Assembly (NCBI RefSeq): GCF_014859695.1
Contig: NZ_JACUTS010000014.1
Location: 1 to 39,432 of the forward strand
Direction: 5' to 3'
Length of the DNA: 39,432 nt
DNA from: Sulfurimonas sp.
GTDB taxonomy: Bacteria > Campylobacterota > Campylobacteria > Campylobacterales > Sulfurimonadaceae
Part shown: piece by piece, positions 30,289 through 38,545 of the stretch
Layout of the letters: each line of letters begins with the position of its first letter
How positions within the stretch are numbered: position 1 is the stretch's first letter
Program-made: the position numbers and the translations under genes
The notes under the pieces: generated by a model
Databases searched by the model: none
Told to the model about the DNA's origin: nothing
Seen by the model: only the letters and a program-made list of their open reading frames with translations

Positions 30289-31935
30289 CTATACAATCTC
30301 TTCATCTGTAGCAAAAGGAGGAGTTCTTTTTGCCGGTTTTTCTAGGTGAAGCATCTGCGTAGGGTATGCGATTGTTATATCGTCTTCTGCCATAAATGCG
30401 TCGATAATCTCCGTTGAAATAACACTTCTAAGAGTAAGTGTCGCGTAAGCGTTTGTAAGATACCAAGCGTCTATAGCTATGCCGTTTGACTCTATAAAAG
30501 AGAAAATTCTCGGCTCAACGTTTGTATTTTTAAGGCTGTACTGATTACGAAGTTTGTTGAGTTGTTTTCTTGTAATATCCGTGTACCCTTTAGAGAACTT
30601 CTTGGTTATCTCTTTTGCAAGGTGCATCGCTTTTTTATGGTTTGAGTCGTACGTAATAGTGATTTTAACGCCATCCCATACGGTTTTTAGCGAGCTATGC
30701 GTATAGTTTGCTATCATCCTCGTAAAAACATAGTTGTTTGGAATAAATATAATTCTTCCAGCTCTTCTGTTGTCCAAAATGGTTGTGAGAGTAATATCCT
30801 CCAAAATTGTCATTCTAAGAAGCGATATATCCATAACATCACCAACGTACTGCATACCATCCATATCGACACGTATCCTGTCACCGACATGTATGCTTCC
30901 GCCAAAGACAATCACAAGCCAGCCGAGTATGCTCATAAACCAATCTTTCATGGCGATGGCAATACCCGCAGACGCAAATCCTAGAATGGTAACGAGGTAG
31001 CTAACATTTTCAATATAGTTGAAAAATAGAATCAAGACAACAAGCGTAAAATTACCAAATGTGATAATCTTGTTTGCCATATAAAAACGTTCATTATCGG
31101 TTATATACTTTTTAACAAACAGCTTTAGCAAGAAGAAGAAAACAAAGACTATAAATATAACAACGCCTATTTTAGCGATTTTAAACATCTGAGCTTCAAC
31201 CTCTTTGTTTATGCTGACCGTTATGATGTCCAATCTTTTTTGATACACATCAGCCGTAACTTTCATAGTATCAAGAGCAGATTCAAATCTCTCAAGCTGT
31301 TTGAGCTTTAGCTCCGCCTTCTCTTTGTATTCGCTCTGTTCATCAAGAGAGAGTATTTCGCCATATATACGAATCTCTGACCTCAAAAGAGAGATAAGAT
31401 TTTTCAACTCATCTTTTTTCAAGACATAATCGTTAAAATCTCTATCCAAAGTTTTAATCAACGAAATACCGGCAAATATATCAAAAGGATTTTTTATGCT
31501 TGGAGTTTCGTCTATATTTGGAGGAGTTAAAAGATCCGAGAATGGAGAGCTATCCTTTTTCTTAAGTTTTTCTATCTGCGATGTCAATATCTTCTCTCTG
31601 GCTATCAACGCACTAAGCTCATCCGCTTCGCTTAGGGTTTTGTTCTTCTTTCTTTGAAGAAAATTTATCCTATCTACTATCTTCTCCAAACTCTCTCTGA
31701 CATCCAAAGATGTAAGGTATGAGGAGTAGCTCTTCATCCAGACACTATCTTTTTTTGCTATTTTCTCCTCAATATTTTTAAGTTCTGATAGATATTTAGC
31801 AATTTTTTCTTTTTTTGCATCCTCTTGGGCAAGCTTTATTTGAAGCTCTTGTTCACTTATATTTTTATCGTTTGTTATATTGCTTGAGAAAAGAAGAGAT
31901 GATGCAATCAGGAGAGAAAATATTATTTTTTTCAT
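30289..31935 (-). CDS. Mechanosensitive channel of the MscS family
   Basis: A 548-residue inner-membrane channel that should open on hypo-osmotic shock. A signal peptide (about 1-17) is followed by a long periplasmic coiled-coil region (about 20-245, rich in K, E and L), three or more helices (about 255-345), and the MscS core. The pore helix region is FASAGIAIAMKDWFMSILGW, followed by the beta-domain motif FGGSIHVGDRIRVD and the C-terminal vestibule. The large periplasmic extension makes it an MscK/YbdG-like member, not a minimal MscS. It overlaps aroB by four bases (ATGA) and precedes mtaB by three. Confidence 0.9.
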   Translation of the reverse strand: MKKIIFSLLIASSLLFSSNITNDKNISEQELQIKLAQEDAKKEKIAKYLSELKNIEEKIAKKDSVWMKSYSSYLTSLDVRESLEKIVDRINFLQRKKNKTLSEADELSALIAREKILTSQIEKLKKKDSSPFSDLLTPPNIDETPSIKNPFDIFAGISLIKTLDRDFNDYVLKKDELKNLISLLRSEIRIYGEILSLDEQSEYKEKAELKLKQLERFESALDTMKVTADVYQKRLDIITVSINKEVEAQMFKIAKIGVVIFIVFVFFFLLKLFVKKYITDNERFYMANKIITFGNFTLVVLILFFNYIENVSYLVTILGFASAGIAIAMKDWFMSILGWLVIVFGGSIHVGDRIRVDMDGMQYVGDVMDISLLRMTILEDITLTTILDNRRAGRIIFIPNNYVFTRMIANYTHSSLKTVWDGVKITITYDSNHKKAMHLAKEITKKFSKGYTDITRKQLNKLRNQYSLKNTNVEPRIFSFIESNGIAIDAWYLTNAYATLTLRSVISTEIIDAFMAEDDITIAYPTQMLHLEKPAKRTPPFATDEEIV

Positions 31936-32984
31936 CTATCTTTTCCAAACTTATTTAAAGTGCACATTATCGTTCCGGTATCAACTTTATCGGTTATAAC
32001 TACATCGCCTATACCAAGTGGCAAAATAAATGTTATAGCGGCGTCTGAACTCTTTTTATCGAGAAAAAATGCCTCATAAAATGCCTTTACATCCGCAATT
32101 TCATACTCTGTCGGCAGATTGTATTTTTGCAGAAGTTTTTTTACTCTAAGTGCCTCTTTTTCACTCATAAGATTCATCTTTAGAGCTATTTCGTTTGCCA
32201 TAACTATACCGATAGCCACCGCTTCACCGTGTAAAAACTGTTTATATTTCGTCTCACTTTCTATGACATGCCCAAAAGTATGCCCATAATTCAGAGCAGC
32301 TCTGAGTCCATGCTCTTTCTCATCCTGAGTTACTACATTCGCTTTGGTCTCAACAGCCTGCTTAATAACATCATGAAGCACTTTGGCATCACTCAAATCT
32401 GCACTCTCTAAAAACTCAAAAAACTCTTTGTTGAATGTAACTGCCATCTTCACTATCTCTGCAACGCCCGCTGCAAATTCTCTTTTTGGAAGAGTAGTCA
32501 AAAAATAGGGGTCGATATATACGGCTTTGGGCTGATGAAAAGCGCCTACAAGATTTTTTCCGTACTTGTTGTTCATGCCTGTTTTTCCGCCAACACTTGC
32601 ATCAACTTGTGAGAGAAGTGTCGTAGGGATTTGAATAAAGTCAATCCCCCTTTGGTAGATGCTTGCCGCAAATCCCGTCATATCGCCGATTACGCCGCCG
32701 CCAAAGGCAATAAGCATAGATTTACGGTTAAAACGATGTTCAAACAAAGAGTCCAAAATAGCATCAACACTCTCTTGGTTTTTATACTCTTCACCATCTT
32801 TAAGTGTGACGACATGGAGCTCTTTGGCACTAATATTTGAGAGAAGATAATCGAGATGAAGAGCCGACACCGTCGGGTTTGTAACAACTGCCACTTTTGT
32901 ATCGAAATCTATTTTGGGAAGCTTGCCGATAGTTATATCATAAGAGTTGTCTACAACTTTTTTAAGTTCTATATGTACTTGCAT
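31932..32984 (-). CDS. aroB: 3-dehydroquinate synthase
   Basis: Second enzyme of the shikimate pathway, converting DAHP to 3-dehydroquinate with NAD and a divalent metal. The 350 residues contain the NAD-binding AFGGGVIGDMTGFAAS, QIPTTLLSQVDASVGGKTG and the metal-binding region NYGHTFGHVIE and LHGEAVAIG. Length is normal. The ribosome site is weak (GGAT). A possible -10 lies at 33016-33011. It is followed by mscS with a four-base overlap. The order aroB, mscS, mtaB, FtsH-like is, as I recall, the same as in Helicobacter pylori HP0283-HP0286. Confidence 0.97.
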   Translation of the reverse strand: MQVHIELKKVVDNSYDITIGKLPKIDFDTKVAVVTNPTVSALHLDYLLSNISAKELHVVTLKDGEEYKNQESVDAILDSLFEHRFNRKSMLIAFGGGVIGDMTGFAASIYQRGIDFIQIPTTLLSQVDASVGGKTGMNNKYGKNLVGAFHQPKAVYIDPYFLTTLPKREFAAGVAEIVKMAVTFNKEFFEFLESADLSDAKVLHDVIKQAVETKANVVTQDEKEHGLRAALNYGHTFGHVIESETKYKQFLHGEAVAIGIVMANEIALKMNLMSEKEALRVKKLLQKYNLPTEYEIADVKAFYEAFFLDKKSSDAAITFILPLGIGDVVITDKVDTGTIMCTLNKFGKDR

Positions 32985-33010
32985 TATTTATCCAAAATTT
33001 AATTAGATGT

Positions 33011-33016
33011 ATAATA
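33011..33016 (-). promoter_or_regulatory. Possible -10 box upstream of aroB
   Basis: TATTAT is read on the minus strand from 33016 to 33011, 27 bases before the aroB ATG, in the 59-base gap after the COG3400 gene. It may add an internal promoter within the long gene run. Confidence 0.35.
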
Positions 33017-33043
33017 CTTAAATAAGGCTAAAAAACGGCTAAA

Positions 33044-34450
33044 TCAAATCTGCACCGGTATAAATATCTGATGATTTGCATCTAGTTTGTGGTAGAGTCT
33101 TTCGCTGTCGGTTGAGAGGGTCGAGTAGATTTTTCTTTGTGTTAATTTTTTTGTAAAAGGGATAATCTGTATAAAATCATTTTTTTGTTTTAGTTTTTTT
33201 ATTGGATTTTCACTCTCTTTTATAATTTTAATGCTCTTTGAGAAGATTGTCGCAAGGTTGTAGTAGTGCTCGATTACCTGCTCTTTAGCCTCTTGATGTT
33301 CGTTCATATAGTTATATAACTCAATATTGAGACTCATCTGCTCGGAGACGTCAAATATAGTTGAGGAGATTTTCTCCAAATCACGATTATCTCCAAGTAT
33401 AATAGAAGCATCCTTTACGCTTGAGAGCTCTCTGTCTGCTATTTTAAAAACAGGCACCTGCGCCTCAAACAGGACTCCTCTCATCTCATAATCATCAAAT
33501 ATCTCGTTTGGAACAATCACCAAGCCTACATGGTACGCTTTTATATCGTTAAAAAAACTTTTTTTGATATTTTGAGAATCATAGTTTATATCGATAATAA
33601 TATTTTCTGCTCTATACTCTTTAACCATCCAAATAACATCAAAATCACTAGGATTTACAACCCTGATTATCAAAGTATGCCCAAGCTTATTATGCACAAA
33701 AATCGCTCTTTGTATAAAATCTTCTATCGTTTTAAGATTTAACAAATCCATATCCAAATAGAGGTAAAGGTTAGAGCCAAAAGGTTCAGGGAACTGCCCA
33801 AGCTCTCTCTTTATCGCCCTGTATACAGATTTTAAAACAGCAGGATCGCCTACTAAAAGCAGAAGGTCATTTGGCTGAATCATTCTTCGGCGGTTTGGCA
33901 TAATTAGTTTTCTGTTTCTGTATATAGCAACAATGCGCCACTCTTTTTGCTCTATAACGCCGATGTGTTTGTAGATAAATGAACTTCCAAATGGAACAAG
34001 TACTTCCATTATCTCGCCCTCGCCTATTCCGACATTTTGAGCAATAACAGGAACATTAGGCAGGTAATCGATTAATCTTGAGGAGAGAATTTCATTGGAG
34101 TCAATTAAAACCACATTGGAGTCATCGTTTTCAAGCTTCCATTTGTTCAGAACAATAATGCGCAGCTGTTTTTTAATGCTTCTTATATTTTTAATAGTAT
34201 GCTGAACATCCAGTTTGCTGTCCATAATGACAAGAACCTGCACAAACTCCATCTTAAGCAGATTTGCAAGCTTATAAAGGCTTGTAGGGTCAAACTCGTA
34301 AAATTTAAAACGTGACGGATTTACATTTTGATATTTTCTTGCTTTGGTCTCTACTACATAGTAGATATTCTCGCTTGTGTGAGTCTCTATAATCCTGTTT
34401 ATAAAGTGTTTAGATACTTCACCATCACCGATAATTAATATTTTTTTCAT
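33044..34450 (-). CDS. COG3400 protein with TrkA-N and TrkA-C domains
   Basis: A 468-residue cytoplasmic protein that looks like the regulatory part of a potassium channel or transporter. Residues 1-120 form a TrkA-N-like nucleotide fold (KKILIIGDGEVSKHFINRII). Residues about 130-215 form a TrkA-C domain (GEGEIMEVLVPFGSSF, then MIQPNDLLLLVGDP). Residues about 220-385 look like a second Rossmann-type unit (YLYLDMDLLNLKTIEDFIQR). The glycine pattern GDGEVS departs from the usual GxGxxG. No membrane helices are seen, so a partner would be encoded elsewhere. The family is typical of Campylobacterota, where it neighbours aroB. Ion specificity is not known. Confidence 0.83.
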   Translation of the reverse strand: MKKILIIGDGEVSKHFINRIIETHTSENIYYVVETKARKYQNVNPSRFKFYEFDPTSLYKLANLLKMEFVQVLVIMDSKLDVQHTIKNIRSIKKQLRIIVLNKWKLENDDSNVVLIDSNEILSSRLIDYLPNVPVIAQNVGIGEGEIMEVLVPFGSSFIYKHIGVIEQKEWRIVAIYRNRKLIMPNRRRMIQPNDLLLLVGDPAVLKSVYRAIKRELGQFPEPFGSNLYLYLDMDLLNLKTIEDFIQRAIFVHNKLGHTLIIRVVNPSDFDVIWMVKEYRAENIIIDINYDSQNIKKSFFNDIKAYHVGLVIVPNEIFDDYEMRGVLFEAQVPVFKIADRELSSVKDASIILGDNRDLEKISSTIFDVSEQMSLNIELYNYMNEHQEAKEQVIEHYYNLATIFSKSIKIIKESENPIKKLKQKNDFIQIIPFTKKLTQRKIYSTLSTDSERLYHKLDANHQIFIPVQI

Positions 34451-34477
34451 ATACCGTCTTCTAACTTTTTTTGTAGC

Positions 34478-34491
34478 ATTATATCATTATA
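34478..34491 (-). promoter_or_regulatory. Two candidate -10 boxes upstream of the COG3400 gene
   Basis: On the minus strand TATAAT is read at 34491-34486 and again at 34483-34478, 28-41 bases before the ATG at 34450, in the 50-base gap after the SH3-like gene. One is probably an internal promoter for COG3400, aroB and the genes beyond. Confidence 0.5.
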
Positions 34492-34500
34492 ATTTTACTG

Positions 34501-34986
34501 CTATCTTTTTATGGTTTGCGCTTGCTTAACCCACATCTCTCTTTGTGCTTTTTTCCACTTTCTCTTTACGAAGTAACCGGAAATTTTAATCCACCCATCC
34601 ATCATGCTGTTGGAGGTAAAAGATGTGCCCTTCTCCCAGAGCTCAATCTTCTCTCCATTGGCGGCGTCATAGATTACACTCTCTGTTTTTAAGCGAAAAG
34701 CACTCGCTGTAAAAGTTATGATTTCATTTTTATCAGGCGAGCTTTTTTTATGCTCTTCTTTCATCATCAGATCCGGAAAAGGGCTCTCTTCTTCACATCT
34801 GTTGCTATATATTAACAGATTATTTTCGTTACTTTCTTTGGTTTTTAAAAGAAACTCTTGCTTTTTTACTATTTTTTCTAATCTGTTTATCTCTTGAATC
34901 AACCTTTTATTTTCTATCTCCAGGTCTATATTTTTTGAATATAAAAATGGCAAAATTGTTAAAACTAGAACCAGTGCCCTCATCAT
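34501..34986 (-). CDS. Exported coiled-coil protein with SH3-like C-terminus
   Basis: A 161-residue protein. A signal peptide (MMRALVLVLTILPFLYS) is followed by a coiled coil (about 20-55, LEIENKRLIQEINRLEKIVK), a charged linker with one cysteine, and a C-terminal domain (about 95-155) with the SH3b-like pattern FRLKTESVIYDAANGEKI, WEKGTSFTS, DGWIKISGYF and then a basic WKKAQREMWVKQ. It should be periplasmic or membrane-attached, perhaps binding peptidoglycan. No named family is recognised. Its ATG overlaps the trmA stop by four bases (ATGA), so it is translated with trmA. Confidence 0.75.
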   Translation of the reverse strand: MMRALVLVLTILPFLYSKNIDLEIENKRLIQEINRLEKIVKKQEFLLKTKESNENNLLIYSNRCEEESPFPDLMMKEEHKKSSPDKNEIITFTASAFRLKTESVIYDAANGEKIELWEKGTSFTSNSMMDGWIKISGYFVKRKWKKAQREMWVKQAQTIKR

Positions 34987-36098
34987 AAACTACCTTTTTT
35001 GACTAATCTGACGCCCATTTCTGCATGGTGCGTATATGGAAATTGATCAAAAAGAGCCATCTCTGCAACAGAGTGTGTCTTACATAAACTCTCCAAATCT
35101 CTTGCAAGTGTTTCAGGGTTGCAAGAGATATACAAGATAGTATCATATCTTGAAGCAAACTCACATGTTGCCTCATCCATCCCGCTTCTTGGCGGATCAA
35201 CGAATATTGTCTTAATGTTGTAAGAATCAATATCTACATCTCTCATTCTGTTAAACTCTCTTACACCATCAAGAGCCTGAACAAACTCCTCAACGCTCAT
35301 GCGCACGAACTCTATATTTTGAACACCGTTTAGACTCATATTTGCTTTTGCGGCGTTTATTGAGGATTTTGATATCTCAGTAGCCAAAACTTTTCTGAAT
35401 TTGAGTGAAAAAGGTATGGTAAAGTTGCCCGCTCCGCAGTATAGCTCAAGCAGATCACTTTCGCTTTTTGGCAGGTTTTTCAAAGCCCACGAGACCATCT
35501 GCTCATTTACCTTTGAGTTTGGCTGAGTAAAACTGTTCTCTACATAGTTGAACCTAAACTCCATTACATCCACATCTAAATGCTCTGTTACGTAATCCTG
35601 ACCGACTACAAGCTTTCGCCCTCTGCTTCGTCCTATTATATAGATACCCAGCTCAGAGGCTATCTTTTTAGCAATCTCTCTCCAAGAGTCATCCAGCTTT
35701 CTATGATAGAGCAGCGAAACAACAATCTCACCTGTTGTCGAACTTAAAAAATCAGCACCGAAAAGCTTAAAGCCTATGTCATACTTTTTTATAGCATTTA
35801 AGAGCTTTGGCATCAAAGCGGCTATCGGTTCGCTCACCTGCGGACACTCATCAACAAAAACAATACCGCTTTTGTTGACATGATTCATCGCATAATAGAG
35901 CTCATCATCTTTATGCCGGATTTTAAACTCGCTTCTTGAGCGATAGTGACTCTGTGGGGATCTAAAAACAGATATCCCCCCATCGTAGTAGGGTTTAAAT
36001 CTATCTTTGTTCAAGTCTACTTTTAACGAGAGTTGATGCTCATACCCGCCTTCATAAACTATACATGCACCACATTCACCGAAATATTTACAATTCAC
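34983..36098 (-). CDS. trmA: tRNA (uracil-5-)-methyltransferase
   Basis: SAM-dependent enzyme making ribothymidine at position 54 of tRNA. The 371 residues show the SAM-binding LELYCGAGNFTIPFS, FVDPPRSGMD, the nucleophile in YISCNPETLARDL (C326) and the general-base region FPYTHHAEMG (E360). The length and the absence of a TRAM domain fit TrmA, not RlmD. The start is GTG at 36098; the overlapping ATG one base off-frame at 36100 reads directly into a stop. Ribosome site weak. It follows fliP by 17 bases and overlaps the SH3-like gene by four. Confidence 0.94.
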   Translation of the reverse strand: MNCKYFGECGACIVYEGGYEHQLSLKVDLNKDRFKPYYDGGISVFRSPQSHYRSRSEFKIRHKDDELYYAMNHVNKSGIVFVDECPQVSEPIAALMPKLLNAIKKYDIGFKLFGADFLSSTTGEIVVSLLYHRKLDDSWREIAKKIASELGIYIIGRSRGRKLVVGQDYVTEHLDVDVMEFRFNYVENSFTQPNSKVNEQMVSWALKNLPKSESDLLELYCGAGNFTIPFSLKFRKVLATEISKSSINAAKANMSLNGVQNIEFVRMSVEEFVQALDGVREFNRMRDVDIDSYNIKTIFVDPPRSGMDEATCEFASRYDTILYISCNPETLARDLESLCKTHSVAEMALFDQFPYTHHAEMGVRLVKKGSL

Positions 36099-36115
36099 AT
36101 TATCTACTTTTATAT

Positions 36116-36856
36116 CTATTTTATGGAGGCTATAAGATTTCCGATTAATAAGTTCCAGCCGTCTATCAAAATAAAGACAAGAATCTTAAAGGGGAGCGCT
36201 ATCATAATAGGCGGCAACATCATCATACCCATAGACATAAGGATGGATGCGACAACCATATCTATGACCAAAAACGGCAAAAAGAGTAAGAAGCCTATCT
36301 CAAAAGCGGTCTTTAGCTCACTGATTACAAATGCCGGAATGATTACCGAGAGAGGAACATCTGCAACGGTTGTAGGGTTTTGCATCTTTCTGATTCTAAA
36401 AAAGAGAGCCAAATCCTTCTCTCTTGTATTTCTAATCATAAAGTTTTTAAACGGAAGAGTAGTCTCATCAAACGCCTCTTCATACCCTATCTTCTCTTCT
36501 ATATATGGCTTTATACCGTTTTCATAAGCTTTTACTCCTACCGGCTCCATCACAAAAAAAGTTAAAATCATCGCAAGCATAACCAGAAGCTGTGTCGGGG
36601 GAACCTGCTGCGTGCCCAGAGCTTGTCTTAAAAAACCAAAAACGATTACAAATCTCGTAAAAGTAGTCATGACAAGCACCATACTAGGCGCCAAGAAGAG
36701 AAGCGTTAAGAGTACTAAAACATTTAAAGAGCTTACAAGCTGCTGCGGCGAAGAGGGTGCAGAGAGCTCAAAGTTCATCGTCGGAATAGCGACGTTTTCA
36801 GCCCCGAAAACCGAGGTTGCTCCCAAGCATAAAAAGAGTAAAAAAAGTTTTAGCAT
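36116..36856 (-). CDS. fliP: Flagellar export gate protein FliP
   Basis: Core protein of the flagellar type III export gate, forming the FliPQR channel in the inner membrane. The 246 residues begin with a cleavable signal peptide (about 1-18), typical of FliP, followed by four helices and the family motifs TTFTRFVIVFGFLRQALGTQ, PPTQLLVMLA and MSMGMMMLPP. Length is normal. The start overlaps the motB stop by one base (TAATG). fliQ and fliR are not adjacent, as is common in Campylobacterota, where flagellar genes are scattered. Confidence 0.97.
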   Translation of the reverse strand: MLKLFLLFLCLGATSVFGAENVAIPTMNFELSAPSSPQQLVSSLNVLVLLTLLFLAPSMVLVMTTFTRFVIVFGFLRQALGTQQVPPTQLLVMLAMILTFFVMEPVGVKAYENGIKPYIEEKIGYEEAFDETTLPFKNFMIRNTREKDLALFFRIRKMQNPTTVADVPLSVIIPAFVISELKTAFEIGFLLFLPFLVIDMVVASILMSMGMMMLPPIMIALPFKILVFILIDGWNLLIGNLIASIK

Positions 36857-37638
36857 TATCTCTGTGCTGCCTTATCTAAGACGCCTTGCTTGACTTTTTG
36901 TTTATCATCAGGGTCTGCACCGTAAAAATGAAGTTCGACTCTGCGGTTTTTCTCTCTGCCGCTCTCGGTTACATTAGTTGCTTTTGGGGAAAACTCGGCA
37001 AATCCTGCCGCATTTATACGCTTTGGGTCTACTCCGTTTAAAAGTAGTTCTTGCAATACCGAAATTGCTCTGGCAGAGGATAATTCCCAGTTGTCTTTAT
37101 ATGGACTGCCAGAACCTGGTAATTGATTGTCGGTATGTCCCTGCACACTTACTTTTGTCCGATTTGGAAGCTCTCCTACTATAAGAGCTATTCTTTTTAA
37201 GAAAAGCAGCGCATCTTCATTTTGAATTGTGGCACTGCCAGATTTAAAAAGAAGCGCAGCGGGGAGCTCAATTACAAAACCATCCTGTGCTTCTTCAAGA
37301 GAAACGGCAGGACCGTCGCCCTCTGCTGTCATCTCATTTATCTCCGTAAGTGCCTGCATAACTCTGTTAACTTGCTCAGATGTCTCATCTGCCGCTTCAA
37401 TAGGTGTTGATTCTTGGATACGTCTTTTGGAAACTTCGGTTTTAATACCACCCTCTAAAACACTCATAGCTCCAGAGAGTGAGCCGATAGCTTCAGATAT
37501 TTTTTTTGCATCCATACTTGACATGGAGAGAAGAAGAACGAAAAAACATAAAAGCAGAGACATAAGATCTCCAAAAGCTGCCAGCCACATTGGAAGACAC
37601 TTTTCGCAATCAGGACACTTGTTTTTTTTCCTAGCCAT
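36856..37638 (-). CDS. motB: Flagellar stator protein MotB, PomB-like
   Basis: Stator subunit that anchors to peptidoglycan and carries the ion-binding aspartate. The 260 residues have a cysteine-rich cytoplasmic tip (CPDCEKC, residues 8-14), one membrane helix with FGDLMSLLLCFFVLLLS in which D24 is the ion-binding residue, a plug and linker, and an OmpA-type domain (about 120-245, VQGHTDNQLPGSG and NRRVELHFYG). The helix region closely resembles Vibrio PomB (FADLMSLLMCFFVLLLSF, D24), pointing to sodium use. Overlaps motA and fliP by one base each. Deciding between Na+ and H+ by sequence is an inference. Confidence 0.93.
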   Translation of the reverse strand: MARKKNKCPDCEKCLPMWLAAFGDLMSLLLCFFVLLLSMSSMDAKKISEAIGSLSGAMSVLEGGIKTEVSKRRIQESTPIEAADETSEQVNRVMQALTEINEMTAEGDGPAVSLEEAQDGFVIELPAALLFKSGSATIQNEDALLFLKRIALIVGELPNRTKVSVQGHTDNQLPGSGSPYKDNWELSSARAISVLQELLLNGVDPKRINAAGFAEFSPKATNVTESGREKNRRVELHFYGADPDDKQKVKQGVLDKAAQR

Positions 37639-38402
37639 TAGTTATATTGACTCACACGCTCTTTTGGAGGCAGATAGCTCAGTAGTTTTGCCTCGAGCGC
37701 TCTTGGAGCATCTCCTGATTGTATCGACATAATCCCCGTCAAAATCATCTCTTTAACAAGCGTCTCTTCATCGTTTCTTATGCCCAATATGTTCGCAATA
37801 GGTGTTCCCAAAACGTTACCGATAATCGCACCGTACATGGTGGTCAAGAGTGCAACCGCCATAGATGGACCAATTGCAGAAGGGTCAGCCATATTTAAAA
37901 GCATGGCAACAAGACCGATAAGTGTTCCAACCATACCCATAGCCCCGGCAAGTCCTGCCCATTGACTAAAGATAGATCCGTTTACCTTATGACGCGTACT
38001 TGTCTGCTCCATCTCAATCTCTAAAAGCTCTCTTATATTGTCGGGTTCATTACCGTCAATAGCCATGGAGAGACCTTTTTTCAAAAACTCGTTCGGCTCA
38101 TCATTAACCTCACTCTCCAGTGCCAAAATTCCGTCTTTTCTGGCTTTTGTAGCAAACTGTACAAGTTTTTTGATAAGCTCGACTCTATCCTCTTGAGGAG
38201 GTTTTATAGCTACCATAAAAATTTTCACAAATGATTTCATTTGAGACGGCTTAAACGACACCATCAAAGCGCCGATACTGCCGCCGATAACGATAAGAAC
38301 AGAAGGGATGTCGATGTAAGCGCCAACGCCTACCCCCATTGCCATAGCACCCATCAGAAGTGCGAAGACTAAAACAATACCTATGACCGTACCTAAATCC
38401 AT
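37638..38402 (-). CDS. motA: Flagellar stator protein MotA, PomA-like
   Basis: Ion-channel and torque subunit of the stator, four helices. The 254 residues begin MDLGTVIGI, close to Vibrio PomA (MDLATLLGL), and contain GAMGMVGTLIGLVAMLLNM and DPSAIGPSMAVALLTTMYGA, again nearly the PomA sequence. The cytoplasmic loop (about 55-145) is charged, with the R and E residues that contact the rotor. Its ATG has AAGG nine to ten bases upstream and an extended -10 promoter at 38441-38433. It heads motA-motB-fliP and probably the whole minus-strand run. I saw no sigma-28 or sigma-54 promoter before it. Confidence 0.94.
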   Translation of the reverse strand: MDLGTVIGIVLVFALLMGAMAMGVGVGAYIDIPSVLIVIGGSIGALMVSFKPSQMKSFVKIFMVAIKPPQEDRVELIKKLVQFATKARKDGILALESEVNDEPNEFLKKGLSMAIDGNEPDNIRELLEIEMEQTSTRHKVNGSIFSQWAGLAGAMGMVGTLIGLVAMLLNMADPSAIGPSMAVALLTTMYGAIIGNVLGTPIANILGIRNDEETLVKEMILTGIMSIQSGDAPRALEAKLLSYLPPKERVSQYN

Positions 38403-38432
38403 TCAAATACCTTATAACAAAATATTGAGCTT

Positions 38433-38441
38433 ATAATACCA
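38433..38441 (-). promoter_or_regulatory. Extended -10 promoter of motA
   Basis: TGGTATTAT is read on the minus strand (38441-38433), about 31 bases before the motA ATG. It fits the housekeeping sigma factor. Confidence 0.5.
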
Positions 38442-38511
38442 CAAAAAATATTAGGCTCTTCAATTAAAAAGGAATTTTGCACATTTAATTTCAAACATAA
38501 GCGCCAAAAGG

Positions 38512-38517
38512 TATAAT
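38512..38517 (+). promoter_or_regulatory. Probable -10 box of glmU
   Basis: TATAAT lies 29 bases before the glmU ATG. The 143-base gap between motA and glmU carries the two divergent promoters and nothing else that I can see. Confidence 0.5.
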
Positions 38518-38545
38518 TTGTCAAACAATTTAAAGAGTTAAAAAA

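Noticed and set aside
38403-38545. Sigma-54 or sigma-28 flagellar promoter before motA
   Set aside because: No GG-N10-GC pair or CGATWT-like element seen; an extended -10 for the housekeeping factor fits better.
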